NCBI RefSeq assembly: GCF_018691265.1
Contig: NW_024881278.1
Location: 8,081,501 to 8,145,500 of the forward strand
Direction: 5' to 3'
Length of the DNA: 64,000 bases
From: Tyto alba
Lineage: Eukaryota > Chordata > Aves > Strigiformes > Tytonidae
Positions 1 to 28,600 of the stretch are shown here, piece by piece. The notes beneath the pieces were generated by a model. The model saw only the letters and a list, made by a program, of their open reading frames with translations, was not told the origin of the DNA and searched no databases. Every line of letters begins with the position of its first letter. Positions within the stretch are counted from its first letter, which is position 1. The position numbers were made by a program, and so were the translations under genes.

Positions 1-156
1 GCAGTGGTGAAGGCTTGTGCTCTGCTTTGTGTTGGACTTTGAGGGAAAAGTTCTAAATGGCAATGTTTGAGAGGGGAGGTAAAGAACTTCTGAAATAACT
101 GTGTAACTTTCAACTTCTTCTGGGTGGAAAACTGATTTATCTTTTTCTTCCTACAG
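1..156 (+). other. TPCN3: TPCN3 intron, 3' part
   Basis: This is non-coding sequence ending in a pyrimidine-rich tract and CTACAG, the acceptor for the first visible exon at 157. Its 5' end lies outside the window. Confidence 0.8.
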
Positions 157-3100
157 GGGTTTTGTTTGGACTTACGATGTGATCATTCTAATAAATGCTA
201 TCTTCATTGCTCTGGATGAAGAAACCCCTTATATTTCTTATGCAGAGTGGGTCTTCCTTGCTTTGTATATAATTGAGATACTCCTGAAAGTGTACACTTA
301 TGAACCAAGGGCATTCTTTGGCAAAAATCAGTTCTGGAACTGGTGAGTGGAATGAATGTTTGTGTTAAAGATGAAGTGTGATAAAGGTGGTGTGAAGTGT
401 GAGGTCTTCATGCTGAGCTCCTCAAGAACTGAAAGTCTTTTAGAGAAATGGGCTGCTTAACTCATGCATCAGGGTGTAATTAAATTGATTGTATGCATCA
501 GGGGACATTGTGCTCTTTCCTGGCCTAACCTGGCTCTGACAGACTATTGTTCTCTGCTCTGCTATCTCAGTCAAAAGTGATTCTGCAGCATGTGAAAATA
601 GTGGCTGGGCAGAGGAAAGTGTTTTGCTAAACAAAGCTTTCCCATCTTCCCACCCTGCAAGTAGTTTGAAATGATGCAGGGCTGCCTGGCACAGATGTAT
701 GGAAAGAGGGGTCACTACTTTTATATGTCATGTGGCAGTTTAAGCTCCCATTCTGTCACCACAGATCTAACAGCACTGCCTTCCCTCGTGCTAGGTTTGA
801 TACTCTCATCATCTTTGCTGCCTTGACTGCAACGATACTCAATACCACTCTGAAATCGAGTAAGTGCAGCTTAAGCAGTCTGCATGCATCTGGGAAACCT
901 GGTGGTCTTGAGTTGTCTTTTGCCATCACCTTGGGCTTGGGAGGCTTTTTGACAAGATGATGAATTTCTTATAGGGTTTCTAAGACCTAGCCCGATCTCT
1001 CTCTTTTTTTTTTTATATAACTAACTGTTATAAAGAATGTTTAACAAGGACATAATCATCACAGTTACAGGAACATGCTTTGCCTCTATGCTTATAAAAA
1101 CAACGAAAAAAAAAAAGAATCTTTCTTCCTTTCTCAGCCATCAAGTACAACAGCCAACAGATCCTGGACATTGTCTTCATCTTAAGGGTCCTCAGGCTAA
1201 TAAGGATTGTTGACAGCATTCAAAGGTAACGAAGAGAATGGGATAGGGATATGGTTGTGTGTTTTTGGGGAGTGGCAGGCTGTGTCAGAGGCTGGATGAA
1301 ACAGTGCCTTGAGTTGTGCTGCATGGCTGCTTTGGACTGACTGTGGCCACTCAACAAACCATCCCCAGGCCTTGTCTTAACGTGCCTGGGATGAGCCCAG
1401 TTGCTGCAGCCTCTCTGGAGACTTATCGATCATGCAGCATGTGCTCCCCACATGTCTTTAAGTGTGATGATAAGCAAGCGTGGGCTTTAAAAGAGCCTCC
1501 CCACAGCAGGTGTTGTCATGGATCGTTTGCTGTAGGTTCCGTGTCATCATGAACACACTGATAAACATCGTACCAACAATGTTGACATTTGGCGGGCTGA
1601 CTCTGGTAAGAAATCCCTGTATCTTAGCTCAAAGTACTCCAGTTCTACAGGAATGTGTCTTAAGTCTCATGCTCATGCTGTTTCCAAGAGGATAAATGCA
1701 AATCTCTGGATGGCGAGTCTTTGAAACTGTAAGTGTCCATTTGATTCTTGGTTGTTGCACACATAAATGTGTGCAAAGGGGTTGGATTCCTGCTAGTTGC
1801 CAGGTCAGGATACCCTTCTTTGCTCCACGGGGAAGTGAGGATGTTCTGTGCAGTGTGAGCTTCACACCATAAGGAATCAAACTATGGTTTGGGCAAGAAG
1901 TTGAACGAGAAACCTGTTTCTCAAATAACATGATAAAAATAGCTTCTATTATGATTTGAAAATATCTAATGTATTTGGGCTGAAGTTCTTGACTTATTCC
2001 TGCCTGGTAATTGCTCTAGAGCGGCTTGGGTCTCTTGGATGCAGTGCTGTTCCTCAGCAGCTTGCTGTGTCTGTAAAAACTGGAAAACTTACTGGAACTC
2101 TGAACTTGCCATGGAGCTTGCTGCTCACTGGAGAAGCAAGCAATGGGGTTTCTCTTCCTAGGTTGTGTACTGTGTGTTTGCTGTCATTGGCATGGAGCTA
2201 TTCCATGGGAAAATCCAGTTCTTCCCTGCAAACTCAAATGCTCCTCATGCCCTGGAGTGTGGAAACCCAGCTCTCAAGGATTCTCTGTTTGCCCGTGGGA
2301 AATACTGCAAGAACAACTTCAACAACTTTGCATCGTCCTTCATTGTCCTGATGGAGCTCACTGTAGTCAACCAGTGGCATGATATCCTTTGTGGTAGAAA
2401 GTCCAAACTAGAGCTTGGTGGTGCATGCCCTTCCCCTTGTATTGCACACACCAGTGCACGTAGTGCAGACGTGGTCCCTGTAGAGGGCTTTGTTCAGAAG
2501 ATCATTGCTGGGCAGTATTACCTGGTTCCTCCCTTGGCACTGCTCTACACCATGATGTTCTTCTCCTGTAGCACACTTGCCCTTAACTCCTGTTGTACTC
2601 TTTGCCAATGGATTTGCCAGTGTGACGGTTCAGCCTGCAAAGCTGTATTTCATTGCCTTCCACATTGTGATGGTGATCATTATTGTCAAGTAAGTTTTGG
2701 GTTGCTCCCCTCCACTTTGGAGGGAAGAGGGGGCTTGGCCCCTGCCAGGGCGCTGATAATGGCTCCAGGGTCACACATGGTGTGATGTTTACAACCAGGA
2801 CATGGGTCATAGGGGAATCTGCTGCATCTATTCTTACCTCCACTGAACGTGGCTCTGAGTTGGAGTTCCCCATCTCCAGCAGAGGAGGGTTTGGAGTGCT
2901 GGGGAATGAGGCTGGGAATACACAGACGGTAGTTGATGACCAAAAAGCAGGGGGAATGCCATTAAGGAAATGCGGTAATCTATTTCTGCTCATCATGTCT
3001 TTCAGCATCTTTGTGTCATTCATTTTGGAAGCTTTCTTTGTGGAGTACTCCCTAGAGAAGAGTGAAGTAGAAACAGCCATTGAACAGAAAATCCAGGAGC

Positions 3101-4516
3101 TGGGAATGGGAGTTCAAGAGTAAGCCCCACAAAAGGGTAGTGCTGGATGTGGCTGGCTTGGCACATCTGATGAGGGCTGTGGGACCAGAGGAAAAAGCCA
3201 CCCTCTGTCCTGAGGTGTGAGCTGAGACTTCTTCCTTGTCGCAAAATTCTTGAAAATCTGTCATGACTGCATAGGCTTTGTGGAGATGTTAGCAGAAGGC
3301 TACTTGCGTTGGCCTTGTGGCTGCCTCACTGAGCTCTCCCAGCCCAGGGCTGTTGCCCAGAGGACAGGGGAGATGCTGGAGACTAACATCATGGCTGGTG
3401 CTTGCCCCGCCTGAGAGAATCCATTGCTGCTGGGTACCTGCAGGCCCCTGGGGTAGGACATGTCCTTCACCCATGGTAATTTCTGGTCCTTCTTGTGTAG
3501 GGATGAGCTCCAGGATGAACAGCTCCTTGACAACATGGAGAGTGCTGAGCACAACCTCGAGGAGGAAGGTGGAACAAAGCCACAGTCTAAAGGGCTGGTG
3601 TTTAAAATTGCCTCCAAACGTAAGTGCAGCCCTACAGTGTACCCAGTGTTTTGTTTCAGAGGACAGCTTGAAATGGCCCCTGATCGTGGCCCCTTCTCTG
3701 GGGAAGCTCCAAAACACTTCTGCTTCCTTTGGAGTATAAAAGCAGCTAAATCTCAGCTGGAGACTGAGAGCTGTGGATGCTCCAATTAGTTTGCTGGGTG
3801 TGGGTGCTTTTTTTTTTTTTTTTTTTTTACTTCTGTAGCAACTTCTCTTCTACTTCGGCCCTTCTGTGCGTGCTTGTTTTCAGTGGCCAGTCTGTGGAGA
3901 CTCTACCATGGTGGCTGAGGTCCTGCTGTTGCCAAGAAGTCTGCTTTCTTTTCTCCTTCCTATATGCGCTTTGCATTCCTCCTGGCTTGGATCACAGGGT
4001 GACTATGTGCTCCTTTCCTCTAGCTTAATGACTACTCTTTCTTCTGACTTTCTTGGTGTACCTTAGCAGTTCCCCAAGCTCATGCTTCTCAGCATGACAG
4101 CTGATTGGGATCGTAAATCTGGGAATAGAAGCGCTTAACATATTAAAATAATGATTTTGCCCTTTACAAGCGCTCAGAGTGCTTAAAAGTATAGGGGGTA
4201 AAATGCCAGGGAACATCATTTGGGGCATTTGTTTTCTTGCCTATTTAGTGTAAAGCATGGAGAGCTACATTTGAGTAAGAGCATTTGAATAAGGTAGCTA
4301 CTACCTAACTACTTCTGAAGAGCAGGAATGGGTGCTTACAGTGACTTTTTATTTTTTTGGCCTCCTGCAGGGTACAGGACGGTTGACGCTCTGCTCCAGC
4401 GTATGTTTGAGGCAGAGATACCCCTTGAGGATGAAGGCCCTTCATTTGAAGAGATCTTAAACTTGCCCCCAACCACTGCCGTACCCAGTAACCTGACTTC
4501 AGAGAGCACTGCGTGA
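157..4516 (+). CDS. TPCN3: TPCN3, two-pore channel 3, C-terminal half (5' partial)
   Basis: Two-pore channels carry two six-helix voltage-gated-type repeats and conduct cations across plasma or endolysosomal membranes; TPC3 is known as a depolarisation-activated sodium channel. Nine coding exons are visible: 157-342, 795-859, 1138-1225, 1536-1605, 2162-2381, 2599-2689, 3006-3119, 3501-3619, 4371-4516. They join in one frame to 365 residues plus the TGA stop. In order they encode repeat II S1-S2, S3, S4 with three arginines spaced every third residue (RVLRLIR), S4-S5/S5, the pore loop with VVNQWHV at the filter, S6, the S6 tail (FILEAFFVEYSL) and an acidic cytoplasmic tail. The VNQ filter and the S6 tail look like TPC3 rather than TPC1 or TPC2, judged from memory of the family. 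The first half of the gene lies left of the window. No frameshift or premature stop was found, so this appears to be a working gene. Confidence 0.9.
2382..2598 (+). other. TPCN3: U12-type AT-AC intron in TPCN3
   Basis: The intron begins ATATCCTTT at 2382, the minor-spliceosome 5' splice consensus. It ends in AC at 2597-2598, and CCTTAAC, the U12 branch-point consensus, lies at 2581-2587. The branch adenosine is about 12 bases from the 3' end, as expected for this class. Joining 2381 to 2599 gives NQWHV followed by LFANGFASV, which restores the expected filter-to-S6 sequence. No GT-AG pair nearby does this: reading through from 2381 gives HDILCG, and the exon upstream of 2599 has no AG acceptor in the right place. 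Related voltage-gated channel genes are known to carry AT-AC introns. Confidence 0.9.
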
Positions 4517-4863
4517 GGGGAGCGATCTGCAGCGGTCATCAAGGAGGAGCTAACTCTCAGCTGCCCCACGTCTTGAGTGTTTTCCCCACCACGTTCATGC
4601 CCCTGGGGGCCAGATGACACAGTGGAAGGGGCAGCTGATGTCGGAAGTGGCTTCATTACGTAAAGGAGCTTTATGTCATGTAAAGTCTCGTATAAATGTT
4701 GAAACTGGAACAACTCTCAGGGGGAAGCAGAGGGAGAGTTGGTGTATTGGGCTGTGCTAGTCGAGTAATGGTGCTGTAGTTAGTATGTTATGAAATACCT
4801 ACTTATAACTGGAATCTTGTATTACAGCACTTGTATATGCATATATGGACCAATGTAAGCTGA

Positions 4864-4869
4864 ATTAAA
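4864..4869 (+). terminator. TPCN3: Polyadenylation signal of TPCN3 (ATTAAA)
   Basis: ATTAAA lies 348 bases after the TPCN3 stop and is followed by a GT/T-rich stretch. It is the best candidate for the 3' end of the transcript. The 3'UTR would then run from 4517 to about 4890, leaving roughly 350 bases before the BUB1 promoter. Confidence 0.6.
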
Positions 4870-5219
4870 CAGCTCTTTAGTACATTACATTCAGCAGTCT
4901 GAAAAAATTATGGGTTGTCATAGAGTTAATGACAGGAGGCGCCGGGGTGTGCTGCATCATATCCTCACGCTTGTGGGCTGCTAACAGGCACAAAGTCCCG
5001 TGGAAGCTGGGGCTATGGAGATGGGGGAGAGGGCTGGGGACTCAGCACTTCCATGTTTGGTTTTTTTTTTTATGTGCAGAGGCGGCACTCTGAGCAAAGC
5101 AAGCAGCCAAGTCTTGCTCAGCACGACCAAGCTGCAGTGGATAGTGCTGTCCGGACCTGCCCTAGGCACATCTGAATTTATTTTATAGATTTATTTTCCC
5201 CCCACACCTCCCCAGCCTG

Positions 5220-5440
5220 GGGAGGGTTATGTGAACCCGAGCCCCGGGGGTGATCCGTCATGGCGGCACCACCAGCCCGGCAAGGAGGCGTGGCCGTGCC
5301 CCACCCAATGGGATGAGAGGGGAGGCGTGGTCCTGGGGCGGGATTGGCAGGGCGGCGCAGCCAATGGGAAGGCTGCGCCGGTCCGCGGCGCGCCTGCGCG
5401 GCGAGTTTGAATCGGGGGCGGCGGTTGGGGCAGGGGAGCG
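5220..5440 (+). promoter_or_regulatory. BUB1: BUB1 CpG-island promoter with CCAAT boxes and CDE/CHR
   Basis: This is a GC- and CpG-rich segment without a TATA box, directly upstream of the BUB1 start. It has CCAAT at 5305-5309, ATTGG (reverse CCAAT) at 5343-5347 and CCAAT at 5361-5365. A GCGCGG at 5396-5401 is followed after exactly four bases by TTTGAA at 5406-5411. That is the CDE/CHR tandem of G2/M genes, bound by DREAM and MYB-MuvB, with NF-Y on the CCAAT boxes. The CHR ends 29 bases before the ATG. Mammalian BUB1 is known to be expressed in G2/M. Use of this promoter in the bird is inferred from the motifs. Confidence 0.75.
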
Positions 5441-22566
<17,126 letters not shown>

Positions 22567-22639
22567 GTGTTTGGTTTGCACAGTTACTGAGGCTGGCACT
22601 TTTTAAATGTGAAATCTTTTTGTAATAACTTGTTTCAAA

Positions 22640-22645
22640 AATAAA
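22640..22645 (+). terminator. BUB1: Polyadenylation signal of BUB1 (AATAAA)
   Basis: A canonical AATAAA lies 74 bases after the TAA stop, with T- and GT-rich sequence downstream. The 3'UTR is therefore very short, about 22567-22665. Confidence 0.8.
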
Positions 22646-22665
22646 TATGGTAACTTGCATCTTTC

Positions 22666-25600
22666 TATGCTTTCGTGGAAAAATAGACTAAAATGACTTG
22701 TTAATTTAACTTGTCCGGTTTGGGAGGCATGGGCGTGCCGGAGGCTGTAGGCAGTTGTTATAATATTGTGTACTTCGAAGGGGGGAAAAAGCCAGTGAGA
22801 AGTGTTGTACGGATGAAGTAATTGCTTTCTGCCTCCCCTGGGATTTTTGAAAAAAAACACTGAATGATTCATTCTGAAGGGACCCTCATGTATGTGAGTT
22901 GTCGAGGATTAGTTTTCCCAACATGAAAAACTGTCAACAGAGCCTTTGGGGAGGAGCGAGGTATTGGAAATTCCAGAGTGAAACCCTGCCGTCGTGGAAA
23001 ACTCCCTCATCTCCTCACAGAGGAGCAAAGGCAGCGCTTGGAAGTGGAATAGTGCGTATGGGCTACGAGAGCATGAACCTGTGTAGCTTTCTACACCTGA
23101 GGGGGGAAAACTCGTGGTCAGCAGGGGTAAGGAGGGCAGGTTTTCTGTAGGTGTCTCCTAAAAAAGCCGCTGCAGATAATTAACGAATAAGAGGAAATGC
23201 TGTTTTGAGTTGGTGCCAAGACAAAGGCGCAGATGAGCAACAGCCCTCGGACTGCTGCTCTTGCAGCTCTTTGAGGTCTAGGGCTTACACAGTCACAGCC
23301 CTCCTGCTCTCCCCTTTCTCTCAGGAGTTTCTAGGCTGAAAGAAACTGAGGTTTGCAGATTAGATTTAGATTTAGATTAGGTAGGACTGAAGTCACGCTT
23401 GCCACTTACGTTATGTTCACTTCTGACCAGCCACAACACAATTATTAGAGATGAGGGGGAAACCACGAGGCAAATATCTCACCTGACTGGAAATAAAATG
23501 ATTGTTTTCTGTTTGTTATGAGGTTTTGTTTTCCTTTACTGTGGCAACATATTTTGAAAATACTCTGGGAAAATGCCAGGAAAGGGTTCCTTTAAAAATG
23601 TCTCCTCTTCCTTTTCATCTATTTTTGTTTCTTAACTATAGCAGCCACACACTAATACACTGAATTGTTCCTCCCTACGCAAGTCGCTCGCTTGAGTTTG
23701 CACGAGCTTGACTTTATAGCTCTTTTGTCAAATATTAAATGTCAAAATAAGTCGAATTACCCAAATTACAAACTCGGAAACCTAGCAGGAGCCTTGAACA
23801 CACCAACTCCGTGGCAGCATCTGCCCTGGGCTGTCTTCTTGGCTTGGGAGCAGAGGCAGTGACCAAGGGATGGCCGGCAGCGCAGCACACTGCCGAGGAG
23901 CCAGGGGCACCGTGACAGTCCCAGCACCGAGACCCTTCTCTCACTGAGGACCTTCTTCTCACCTGTGGATGAAATAAGGAGCTGTAACGAGGAGCTGTGG
24001 GACCCCGGGGCGATTTGTAAAGGAGATAAGGCAGGGGGGAGAGGAGAGCTAGAAGCACCGCACGGGGAAATTAGTGCTTGGAGTGTGAGCGGAATGCAAA
24101 AACACAGCGTTTGGACTTTGTCAGCCTGGCTTTGAGCGAGGAGGATTTGCAAACTGCATCCGAGTGACGCGTAGACTTAATCTACGGAGAAGCTGGAGAG
24201 TGCTCGTGTGGCGGCACGAGGGGCTCTGGGGCAGCTCGCAGCCAGGGGCGTGCAGTTATCCTGATGCTGCTCCCAGGCACATTCAGGCAGTGCTCTGGTT
24301 TATAATCCTGTGAAACGGACAGAAAGAAGGATGTTTTATCAGCAGGGCTCCGGGGTAGGTGAGGGCATTAATTTTATTTGTGCCTCTATCCACAGGAGGG
24401 AGACAAACAACAGACTTTCATAGATCTCCCTGCCTCTGTCTGAATTTCAGGGGTATTTTTCTTCGGCCTAGGTTGTTCAGCTTGGGCAAGGGCCAGCAGC
24501 AGGTTAGGCAGATGAAGCCCAGGATGCTGAGGAAGGGCCGGGACGCTGGCCTCCCCGCAAGCAGGGCCAGAGGTGTTGGTTTTCACAGGGTTTGCCCCGG
24601 AGCTGCCCGGCCACCTGCCCGCAGTCTCGGGAGACCTGCCAGCGCTGCTCTTTCCTTGCTTTGGGAGAAACTCTTCCACGTCACGGCACCGGGGAATGTT
24701 TCCTTCCAGCAGCAGGGACCATCTCCCTGCAGCTGGGGCTGTTCTGCCTGCCCTTATGGCAAATAACTCTCGGATTACCCTTTAATGCAGCCTGCTTAGC
24801 CTCTTGTTAGGCTTTTTGTGGCATATGGAAAAGCCTTTGGGTTTGATACGAAGCAGCTGGTTATAACAAGTCAGCTGCAGCAAGTTGCACTGTGAAGCGG
24901 ATCAGTGGGAGAAACCTTCTTGTAGCTGGTGGAAATACAAACATTCAGTGCTGGGTTTGCTTTTTTTTTCTTTTTTCCCCTTTCCTCTGCTGTTTAATTT
25001 TCTTATGAGCTGAGCCAGAGCCAGCTGTTCTCTGTCCAGGCAAAAATCTCTGCCAGGTTCAAGTTTTGACATATGTATTAAAAATAAAAAAAAATAGATA
25101 TATTTAGTTCCTCATCTCATAATGCAGAACACTTTTCAGAGCGGCGCATAACTGTGTTATGAGCATGATGGAGTTTTTACCTGTGTGTTTGCCCCTAATT
25201 AATACTAATTTCTGCCTGTCCCACCTTGGGGTAGTGATTTTTGTTTGTTTGTTTGTTTTTTTCAGCGGCGGCTGGGGTACAGGTGTGTCACCGCCAGCTG
25301 TGCCACCAGCTGGGCAGGAGCTTCTACAGCTTAAATGTCAGCCCCCCTGCGAGTGGAGAAGGAGCTCGCGTGGGTGTAGGAGTTTCACATCGTTCTCTAT
25401 GGCAGATAGGTGTTAACAGTAACTCACTGTGCATCCCTCCTCCCTTGACAAGCAGGCCCTCTGCCTCCATGCCCTGCTCCGGCTCAACAGCTAAGAGCGT
25501 CCCAGGGAATGCCAGGGATGCACTGAGTGGGATTTTTGCTTGCAATCGCCTTGATTTTATAGTTTTGCTATACATTATTACAGCTGAGCCCTGGTGAGGA

Positions 25601-28600
25601 GTGGTGGTTTGAGATGGGGTAACTGGTGGGGATGGCTAAAGGGGTGCTGCCTGCTCGTGCTGGTGCAGGATCGGGTTCAGGCTGCCTGTGCCCCATTATT
25701 TTCCATTAAATAGCCTTAAAGAGAAACCTTAGGTCCAGACACCAAGGAAGCAGGAGGGATAAGGGGTAAAACCATCCCAGGAAGGGCCAAGCGCCGTGGT
25801 GGCCAGTGGAATGGGTCTATGGAGAGACAACCTGGGGGGGGGGGGTGGGGGCGTGGAAGGTCCTATTTTCTAACAAGTTTTAAAATGAGCTGCTAAAAAG
25901 AGCTTTGAAAAAAACAACACAAAACCCCAAAGCCCCAGCTGGCGACGCTGATATTTCCTCCTCGGCGCGCGCCAAATCCACGCTGATGAAGATCTCTAGG
26001 TATCCCCAGAGTCGCCCTTTAGAGATAACTCATCTTGGGGCCTCCACCACCCACACGGAGAGGAGAGATTTCCTGGCGCGTGGGTGGCTCGCTTTTTCTT
26101 CTGCAGAAAACCCAAGTTTACTCACTTTGCACCCTTTGCCACCGTGCTGTGCCTCGGTGGTGAGCCGGGGCCCCCAGCCGGGGTCTTGGGCTTTGCTCTA
26201 TCCCAGGTCCTTTGTCACTTGCTGGTGGCAACTCATCACCACGTACCCTTGGCCAAGTCCTTGCTGCTGGCACCATCTCCCTACCATCACTCGGCAGAGG
26301 ACAAATTTTTAATTGCAGTTTTTAAGGCATTAAAAAAAAAAAAAAAAAAAAAAAAGACGTTGTTAAAAGTTGCAAGCACCTCACTAACAAAGCAGTGATC
26401 CTGGTTCCCATACAGGTGAGGCATTAATGTCGCTCAAGACGAGGTCACTCAGCCCCATTATGGACAACAAATAACTTCACCCAGCTTGAAATATCCGTTA
26501 ACCAGGTAACAAATTACCTCCGGCCAGCAGTGCATCAAAGCAACACCCCCCCAGGGGGATGCCCCAGCCCAGGGACCACTCGTGTCATGACAGCACCATT
26601 CTCAGCTGCCTCTGCCCCCAGAGCTGCTGAGGGACCATCCCTTGGTCCATCACCATGTCACCATCACCACTGCAGATGGGTGAAGAATAGCGACACCCTG
26701 AATAGAAAAGTTTTAGGTGTGTCTTTAATGAATAGATACATATCTTTGAAAACCCCTGTTCATATATATATATATAACTTTTCCATGTTCATAGTAGCCC
26801 CTGGAGACATGGAGCAAACTGATGGGGGAGTAATGGCTCTATTTTTGTTTGTTTTCTTTTTAAATTCACTGGCTCAATGCTCACCTGGGACATGAAAGAC
26901 CTGGGTTTCATCCCTGCCCTGCGTGGGGGATGAAGACCCAAGGCATGGGGGAGGCGATGCCTGGTCCCTCCAACAGAGTCCCCCCTTGGGTGGGAGAGGC
27001 GTTGGGGTGGGCAAGGTTTGGGGCTTTTGGGCTCTGGTGACGTCAACTGCAGGTGCCTGAGCCCGGTGGCAGCTTGGTGCACGTCCCACGGCTGCTCTCA
27101 CCACATCTGTGCCCAGCTGCCTGCCCCGGCACAGGCTGCCGTCACCCACGTGCGCCACCCGCTCGTCCCGCTCCGCTGGGCACCCCCTCCAGCCCTGAGC
27201 CCCTCCAGCCCTCCATACGGTCCCTTGGCCCGGAAAACCTCCTCCTCTTCCTCCTCTTTCTTCTTCCCTGGCCCCCGTGCCACCTTGGAGGCACCTCAGG
27301 TGCTGCTGAGTCTGCTCCCGCGCTCCCGGGGCCGAAAGCCGGCAGCGCTCAGCAGAGAGCATGGCACGGCGCCGCGGTAAAGGTCAGGCTCCAAACCCGG
27401 CTTAGATAAAGCCTCCTATTTAAGGCATGTGGCTTAAACTTGATTTTATCTGCCGGTGCTGAGTGAAATAACATTTATCACAATGGGTTGGAGAAGAAGA
27501 AGTCATGTTTTTCCGTTGGTGTGTTGTATAGTTAAAAATGGGTTTGGTGAGCAGCTGCTTGTTGGGAGGGGGGGTGTGCGTTTGTTTTGGGGGGTTGTTT
27601 TTCTTTGTGATACTGGGGGGGGGGGGGCGTTCAGCTTGCTGAGGCTGTGCGGCTTAGTAGGTCCTTCCTCCCCAGCCAGGCACCGTCTCCTTTCCTCCAT
27701 CCCTCCTCCCCAGATGCTTCCTGGTGGCAGGGGCAGTCTGCTGGGATAGCACAGAAGGAGGGCTGACTGGGAGGTGCAGCTGGCCGGTGCTGGTCATCGC
27801 TGGGTGACCGGGACGCCACGGACACAGGATCCCCACCACCCTCATTATACACCCCCCTCCACCTCGCCTCCAATTCCTCCCTTTTAATTTCCATCTGGGA
27901 GACCAGAAAGTGTCCTACGGCTGGTGGCATCTCTGTGACACGGATGCCGATGGGTCCGAGGGGAGCTTTGCTAATTGGCTGTTAGCGCGTGCCGCTGTCG
28001 CAGGACGAGGGCTGAGATGTGGCATCCCCGACCCGGTGTCCCCGAGGGGCTGGGGGATGGATGCGGCGGGGACCGAGGCGACGGCGGGAGGAGGGTTTGC
28101 AAATTCCACCTCTCCCTGTCCACGTCTGCTGAGGAGTACCGTGCCAAAGTGCTGAAAATTAAATGACCTTTGGGATGTGGCTTCGGTGCAAATACCTCTC
28201 AGATGGTTCACAACAATAGGAATGAGGACAAAGTCGAAACGGATTTGTTCCAGGAGGCTTGTGCTGTGATTCATGGGGGGAAAATGCGCTCGGAGAAAGA
28301 GGGGCTGAAGCCAGCGGCTGTCGCGGCTCTCTGAAAAATCATGGGCACACATGAGCTCTGAAAACGCACCAAAATCACCGGCTTAAATTTAGGTGTTTGA
28401 AAGGACAGACTGTTCTTGTGCAATGGTTTCCCCATCACCTTTCTGTTCATATGAGCCGCCCACACAGAAACCAAGATGAACGAGGAGGAGAAAATAGATG
28501 CAGCATCTGCCTGCCGGCCCTGTGCCCCGCAGTAGCCCTCATGCCTCTGCAAAGTGACCCCCCCTTGCCCTGCCACCGTACCCTGGGCCCCGATGGAGGG

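Noticed and set aside
2382..2785. Read-through open frame continuing the TPCN3 pore exon
   Set aside because: It is the retained AT-AC intron; homology resumes only at 2599 in another frame.
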